Position numbers and translations under genes: made by a program. Of a DNA stretch of 64,000 nucleotides, positions 59,938 to 64,000 are shown piece by piece. Position 1 is the stretch's first letter; each line of letters opens with the position of its first letter. The notes under the pieces were generated by a model. It searched no databases. It worked only from the letters and a program-made list of their open reading frames with translations, and was not told where the DNA came from. Source of the DNA: Kuafuiihalomonas sp039024635. Lineage in GTDB: Bacteria; Myxococcota; Kuafuiibacteriia; Kuafuiibacteriales; Kuafuiibacteriaceae. The stretch is taken from assembly GCA_039024635.1 (NCBI GenBank), contig JBCCQA010000014.1, forward strand, positions 62,001-126,000. Direction: 5' to 3'.

Positions 59938-60864
59938 GTGCGCGGCGTGCGCGTTCTTAGCTGTCTCGGTCTCTGCATCGGCTTCGGCTGTGCGAGCGCC
60001 ACCGAAGCCCCTCCTTCGGCGGCGCCGACCCCATCCCTGCGGGCTCAGCGGCCCGAAGCCCTTGTGCAGGGGGCCATGCGAGCGGCTCGGAGCGGTGACT
60101 TGGAGCGCGCCTTGAAGCTGGCTCGAGCTGCCGTCTCTGCCGACCCGAAGCTGGAGGAGGCCCACCTCTTGATCGGGTCGAGTTGCGCGCAGCTAGGAGA
60201 CTTGGCCTGCGCCCAGGAGGCTTACGAGCAAGGTCTTCAGGCTCTTCCCCGTTCGTCCGAGCTTCTCCGAGAGCGAGGGCTGCTTCGGCTTCAGTCGGGC
60301 CAGACCGAGGCCGCGGTCCAGGACTTGGAGGAGGCGGTGGCGCTGGATCCAGGCGCCGAAAGCCAGATCGACCTCGGATTCGCGTACCTGTTTGCCGAGC
60401 AAGCCGATCGCGCGCTGGCCCTCTCTGCCCGCTCCGTCGAGACCGACCCCGCATGCTTCCTGTGTTGGATGGGCCGAGGTGAGATCACGAGTCGCCTCGG
60501 CGAAAGCCAAGCCGCGGTCGAGGCCTATCGAAAAGCCCAGGCCCTCGAACCCCAGGACATGGGCGCCAGGTCCGGCCTGGCCCGGGCGCTGTTCCAAACC
60601 GAGAACTTCGCAGAGTCCCATGGGCTATACCGAGCATTGGTGACCGAGGATCCAGAGGACGGACGCCTGCGAGTCCAAGCCGCTCAGGCCGCCATGGCGG
60701 CCGGCGCCCCCGACGAAGCCGTAGCCCACCTGGAGTACTTGGCCGGCGCCAACCCCGAGGACGTGGCGTTGTTCCAGTACCTCCTGCAAGCCCAGGAAGC
60801 GGCCGGCGACACCGAAGGCGCGACCGCCACCAAAGGCCGACTCCGCGAGCTACAGAATGACTGA
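59938..60864 (+). CDS. TPR-repeat lipoprotein
   Basis: A 308-residue lipoprotein: signal MRGVRVLSCLGLCIGFGCAS, with Cys18 in FGCA. Seven or so TPR units follow (ARSGDLERALKLARAAVSAD, QLGDLACAQEAYEQGLQALP, RLGESQAAVEAYRKAQALEP). TPR lipoproteins such as PilF support outer-membrane assemblies; the target is not known. It starts with GTG 7 bp after the NtrY-like gene and ends this plus-strand operon. Confidence 0.82.
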   Translation: MRGVRVLSCLGLCIGFGCASATEAPPSAAPTPSLRAQRPEALVQGAMRAARSGDLERALKLARAAVSADPKLEEAHLLIGSSCAQLGDLACAQEAYEQGLQALPRSSELLRERGLLRLQSGQTEAAVQDLEEAVALDPGAESQIDLGFAYLFAEQADRALALSARSVETDPACFLCWMGRGEITSRLGESQAAVEAYRKAQALEPQDMGARSGLARALFQTENFAESHGLYRALVTEDPEDGRLRVQAAQAAMAAGAPDEAVAHLEYLAGANPEDVALFQYLLQAQEAAGDTEGATATKGRLRELQND

Positions 60865-60931
60865 CTAGACCCGTCCCCGGACCGCGGCCCCGCGCGGACC
60901 CGGACCCGAAGGAAGACAACGAAGAGGGGTG

Positions 60932-60951
60932 GGCCGGGCTCCGCCCGGACC
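60932..60951. terminator. GC-rich hairpin between convergent genes
   Basis: CCGGGC-tcc-GCCCGG (60934-60948) with partly pairing flanks lies between the TPR lipoprotein gene and the convergent membrane protein gene (180-bp gap). No T-run follows, so it is only terminator-like. Confidence 0.3.
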
Positions 60952-61044
60952 GGGATCCCAAGACCGCAAAGCACCGATGACCGCGCAGCGGTCACTCGGG
61001 GCACGCAGGGGCCAAAGGCCCAAGCCAGGCCCCCCCCCCAGAAC

Positions 61045-62919
61045 TTACCTGACGGGGCTCGCCTTGAGGGCGGCTTTGCCGCCCTTCTCGTAGACCTGGA
61101 AGCGGACGGTCTTGCAGCCGTACTTCTCGACCAGCTGATCCCGGTTTCTCTTCAGCTTCTTCTCGAACTTCTCGAAGACCAGGTCGGCCGTGGGTTCACC
61201 AAATCGCCGACGAAGATCGACGAACTGGGCGAAGACCTCTCGGTGATGGACCTTCTCTTCGTCCTCAGGTTCAGCCGGGGGTGGAGGCTCGAAGCCCAGC
61301 TGTTTGTCGATGGCTTGGGCCAGAAGGTCCTCGGGGACGGAAGCGACCACGGTCGAGTGATGGGTCGACGCGACTTGGGTGGCGTCTCTCGCTGGGTCAT
61401 CGGGGCGGTCCATCGGCATGCCGCTGGACTGGCCCAGGTCGGGCGCGGCGTCGGCCAAAGAAAGGTCAGCCGTGCTCGGAGCCATCGGTGAAGCGCCCCG
61501 GATCTCATTGGCCGAGCGAGGGGGAGCTTGGTTGGTCAATGAATCCAATGCCGCGGCCACCGCGCTCTCGGTGCGCTCCGGATCGTCGAAGGCGCTGGGG
61601 CTGGGGGCGGGTTCTTCGGGGGGGAGGTCATCCGGAACCGCGGCCGTCGCCGGGATGGCCTGGATGTCGGCCGAACCCAGAGTTGCAATCGGTCCTGACG
61701 TCGCTCCGCTCGAGAACTGGCCGGGCACGAGAGGCCCCGAAGAGTCAGGGAGTTCGGGCTGAGGCGGGGCCAGCGTGGGCTCGTCGCCCGTCGAAACGAG
61801 GCCGCTCGGCCCATCGGGCGCTCGGAGATCGATGGAGCTGACCGCCGCCCCGCCGAAGCCGCGGGTCGGGATCTTTTGGACCGTCATGTTGATTAGTCGA
61901 ACAACCCGTCGAAAAGGCTGACTGACCTTGCGCTCCGGCAGTTCGGCACCACCGCGACCCATTTGGAGCTCGCTGAGATGGCCCTCGATGACGGAGAGCG
62001 GATGAACGAATGTCCGGGAGTTGATGAGTCCGACGAGGATGGCCAGCATTAGGCTGGCCGCCATGGCGCCGAGTACGGTGAGCTGACGGGGCGCCAAGTC
62101 GTCGAGTCGGTCACCGGAGTGGACGGCGATCTGAAGGGAGACCCGCGGGTCACCCTGCCAATTGATGTCGGACGTGGAGTAGCCCGTCGCTTCATGGTCA
62201 AAGAGAAGCGGCAGGAATGGAAAGCTCTGCTGTGAAAGGTCGGGGGCGCCGAAGTGCCGAGCACCGTCTTGGGTGCGCAGGGCGGCCTGCATCGCGGTTC
62301 TAGCTTCAGGGTCCAATGTGGAGGCCCCCACGGCGCCGTCGAGCATGAGGCTGATGTCGGCGCCAGTGGAGGCCGCAGTACTCTCGAGCCAAGCCACGTC
62401 GACGGGCTGGCCGATGACTACGGCCCCTTGGGCCCGCCCGGCCACGGGAACGGGAGAGGCAGCCACGAAATAGGCCTGCGTGGCCTCGAGCCATATCGTG
62501 TCCAGCGAGATGCCCCGCTGGGTCACGACAAAGCTCGGCCGGCCTCGAATCGAACGGACGTTCTGGCCGTCGTCTCCGACCCGGGCCCGAACCTGGCCTT
62601 CGGGGTCCACGTACCAGGCGAATCCGCCCTCTTGAGCGGCCCGTTGGAGAATCTCGGTCAAAGCGGGTGACGCTCCTTCGAAGCGCGTCAGCCCGGGCAC
62701 CCGCCCCACTCGGCGAGCAACCTGGGTGACCTGCTCCAAGGACTCGTGGGCTTGGAGCTTGATTTGGGTCGAGAGCGCGTCCTTGGCCACCCGGGCCGCT
62801 CGCTCCCCGACTTCTCGGGACCGAGAGAGCTCGGCGCCCGTGTCGAGGTACAGCGCCGCGCCGAAGGGCAGGATGATGCACAGGATCACGAGGAGCGCAT
62901 GTCGGACCCAGAACATCAT
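61045..62919 (-). CDS. Membrane sensor-like protein, MXAN_5187-type C-terminal domain
   Basis: A 624-residue protein. ATG 62919 overlaps the upstream stop (ATGATG/TGA); the frame is open further but that is shadow. One N-terminal transmembrane helix (ALLVILCIILPFGAALYL), a periplasmic Cache-like domain (about 30-260), a second helix (VLGAMAASLMLAILVGLI) and a HAMP-like segment. Then a long Pro/Ser/Asp-rich linker (about 360-545). The C-terminal 75 residues (REVFAQFVDLRRRFGEPTAD, KNRDQLVEKYGCKTVRFQVY, KGGKAALKASPV) match, from memory, the MXAN_5187 C-terminal domain of myxobacteria, function unknown. It is probably a signal transducer. Confidence 0.75.
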   Translation of the reverse strand: MMFWVRHALLVILCIILPFGAALYLDTGAELSRSREVGERAARVAKDALSTQIKLQAHESLEQVTQVARRVGRVPGLTRFEGASPALTEILQRAAQEGGFAWYVDPEGQVRARVGDDGQNVRSIRGRPSFVVTQRGISLDTIWLEATQAYFVAASPVPVAGRAQGAVVIGQPVDVAWLESTAASTGADISLMLDGAVGASTLDPEARTAMQAALRTQDGARHFGAPDLSQQSFPFLPLLFDHEATGYSTSDINWQGDPRVSLQIAVHSGDRLDDLAPRQLTVLGAMAASLMLAILVGLINSRTFVHPLSVIEGHLSELQMGRGGAELPERKVSQPFRRVVRLINMTVQKIPTRGFGGAAVSSIDLRAPDGPSGLVSTGDEPTLAPPQPELPDSSGPLVPGQFSSGATSGPIATLGSADIQAIPATAAVPDDLPPEEPAPSPSAFDDPERTESAVAAALDSLTNQAPPRSANEIRGASPMAPSTADLSLADAAPDLGQSSGMPMDRPDDPARDATQVASTHHSTVVASVPEDLLAQAIDKQLGFEPPPPAEPEDEEKVHHREVFAQFVDLRRRFGEPTADLVFEKFEKKLKRNRDQLVEKYGCKTVRFQVYEKGGKAALKASPVR

Positions 62920-63584
62920 GGCGCGGAGGCCTCCTCCCTGAGGAAGGGCCGGACCTGGACTGCTCGATCGTCGACCGTAAGCTCTCGCTGGGCGAGAATG
63001 CCCTCGCGACCGATCCAAAGAAGCTTGTAGCGCCCTTTGGGGGCCTCGAGGCTGAAGCGTCCGTCCCGACCTGGTCGGACCGCGACCCCGACTTCTCCGA
63101 CGAAGACCGAAGCGCGAACCCAGGGCAGCTCTTCCACCCGAATGGGCTTCATGGTGGCGCCCTGGCTGGACGCGGTGCAGGACCACTCCACGCTCTCTCC
63201 CCGCTCTACGGGGACCAAGACGTGGTCCCCCACCCGGATCTGGACCGCCTGATCCTCTCCGTTGAGGAACGACAGCTTCTCGTCCACCGCGCAGGCGACC
63301 ACCTCGGGGCTCAGGCGGCCACCCTCGAGCCGAATGACGACGCGAGCCTCGGGTGGGGTGATGGGGAGGGATTCGACGACCTGGAGGAAAAGGGCCGAAG
63401 TCGGGACCCGCCGCTCGTAGGCCGACGCCGGCGCGGTCACGGGTAGACGAACGTAGCCGGGGGGCTTGGGCGTGTCCGCCTCGACCCAGGCCTGAGGGGA
63501 AACGTCGACGCTGCCTTCGATGGGCGCCGAGCTCGCAATCCCCGGGAGCCCGAAAAAAGCGGTGATTATGAGATACTTACGCAT
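62916..63584 (-). CDS. Secreted beta-sandwich protein coupled to the sensor-like gene
   Basis: A 222-residue exported protein (signal MRKYLIITAFFGLPGIASSA). The mature protein contains a cupredoxin-like stretch (ARVVIRLEGGRLSPEVVACA, KLSFLNGEDQAVQIRVGDHV, GESVEWSCTASSQG) followed by a carboxypeptidase-regulatory-like strand set (VAVRPGRDGRFSLEAPKGRY). Cupredoxin metal ligands are not evident. It overlaps the downstream sensor-like gene by 4 bp, so the pair may act together at the envelope. Confidence 0.65.
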   Translation of the reverse strand: MRKYLIITAFFGLPGIASSAPIEGSVDVSPQAWVEADTPKPPGYVRLPVTAPASAYERRVPTSALFLQVVESLPITPPEARVVIRLEGGRLSPEVVACAVDEKLSFLNGEDQAVQIRVGDHVLVPVERGESVEWSCTASSQGATMKPIRVEELPWVRASVFVGEVGVAVRPGRDGRFSLEAPKGRYKLLWIGREGILAQRELTVDDRAVQVRPFLREEASAP

Positions 63585-63630
63585 CTCGCTGCATTTCGGT
63601 TAGTGGCAGCTTCCGGAGAGGCTGTCAAAC

Positions 63631-64000
63631 TTGCGAACCGCGCCGCAGATCGCCGCTTCCGTCCTCTGGCTCTCGTCCATGACGGCGTGCTTCCTGCTCG
63701 ACGACCCACGGCGTCGCTTTCCGGCCTATGCCCTCACCCTACTCATCGCAGGCGTCTCCTGGCTCATCCTCCTCCGACAACCTCCCCGATGGGCACCGTG
63801 GCTAGGCCTTCTACCCCACGTTCTGGCGCTGCTCTCGACGCCCGCCTTCTCCGAGGACGCCTTTCGCTACGTCTACGAAGGCCGGCTGGCTTGGGCCATG
63901 GGCCCCGCCTTCCCCTTCTTGGTCCCGCCGGCCGAGGGGCCCGTGGCGGGCGTCCCACCCGAGCTCTTCGATTCATCCTGGCTCCGCATCAACCACCCTG
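63631..64000 (+). CDS. GT-C-like polytopic glycosyltransferase (partial, 5' end)
   Basis: The frame opens after a TAG at 63601 and runs off the right edge. TTG 63631 is the likely start, with GGAGAGG about 10 nt upstream; ATG 63679 is the alternative. The product (123 residues seen) has hydrophobic segments (ALTLLIAGVSWLILL, WLGLLPHVLALLSTP), then FSEDAFRYVYEGRLAWAMGP and a final INHP. The D-x-x-R-Y-x-x-x-G-R loop and Asn-His-Pro are typical of mannosyltransferase-like GT-C membrane proteins that use polyprenyl-linked sugars. It is divergent from the secreted protein gene. Confidence 0.65.
   Translation, partial: MRTAPQIAASVLWLSSMTACFLLDDPRRRFPAYALTLLIAGVSWLILLRQPPRWAPWLGLLPHVLALLSTPAFSEDAFRYVYEGRLAWAMGPAFPFLVPPAEGPVAGVPPELFDSSWLRINHP

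Noticed and set aside
1..64000. CRISPR array, insertion sequence, integrase, tRNA or rRNA genes
   Set aside because: No regularly spaced direct repeats, transposase or integrase motifs, or cloverleaf-type sequences were seen; subtle tRNAs could be missed by eye.

Overview
The window is 64 kb of high-GC (roughly two-thirds G+C), densely coded bacterial chromosome. Gene content points to a myxobacterium-like deltaproteobacterium (Myxococcota or a neighbouring class): Hanks-type Ser/Thr kinases with PEGA domains and myxobacterial-style HRD variants, many lipoproteins of unknown function, PilY1 with minor pilins, a protein ending in what I recall as the MXAN_5187 C-terminal domain, and a Lys/Ala-rich sigma factor. 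This assignment is inferred from gene families, not from a marker-gene tree. I found no rRNA, tRNA, CRISPR array, insertion sequence or prophage. It looks like core chromosome with a few lineage-specific genes.

Layout. 1-2.9 kb: the probable end of dnaG, then rpoD with a ~300-residue histone-H1-like and coiled-coil N-terminus. 2.9-7.2 kb: an HPF/RaiA-like domain fused in frame to a lipoprotein, a NhaR-type LysR regulator and a large lipoprotein. 7.2-12.8 kb: a VOC protein and an Mla/MCE lipid transport locus (mlaE-mlaD-tolC-mlaC on the minus strand, mlaF plus a LysR gene divergent). 12.8-19.6 kb: small hypotheticals, dapD, a cyclophilin and mfd. 19.6-22.4 kb: a tightly overlapping minor pilin operon (pilV-pilW-pilX-fimT/U type). 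22.5-29.4 kb: a large lipoprotein, a more AT-rich small lipoprotein gene, and two Ser/Thr kinases, one interrupted by a frameshift. 29.4-33.1 kb: pilY1. 33.3-38.4 kb: a HelD/UvrD-like helicase, a PiT-like membrane protein and a PEGA pseudokinase. 38.4-42.1 kb: a hypothetical, prfB with a programmed +1 frameshift, coaD and an HNH nuclease. 42.1-42.7 kb: the only long gap. 42.7-48.8 kb: a co-directional block (small conserved protein, RluD-type pseudouridine synthase, PgeF, a 996-residue tandem nucleotidyltransferase, a UDPGP-family uridylyltransferase). 48.8-53.1 kb: lipoprotein, FemAB/GNAT-like acyltransferase, pgm and parA on the minus strand. 53.3-60.9 kb: etfB-etfA-rng-Omp85-DUF4390-like-NtrY-like kinase-TPR lipoprotein. 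61.0-63.6 kb: a membrane sensor-like protein and a secreted protein. The window ends inside a GT-C-like membrane protein.

Functional themes. The envelope dominates: lipid trafficking (Mla, Omp85), type IV pili (minor pilins, PilY1), peptidoglycan and glycan metabolism (DapD, PgeF, Pgm, UDPGP) and many lipoproteins. Transcription and translation machinery is the second theme (RpoD, Mfd, HelD-like, RF2, HPF-like, RNase G, RluD). Many genes that begin a transcription unit lack a Shine-Dalgarno sequence and carry a TA-type -10 box 6-9 nt before the start codon, which suggests frequent leaderless transcripts.

The most interesting items are the RpoD N-terminal extension, the tandem nucleotidyltransferase, the HPF-lipoprotein fusion, the prfB recoding site and the leaderless-promoter pattern.
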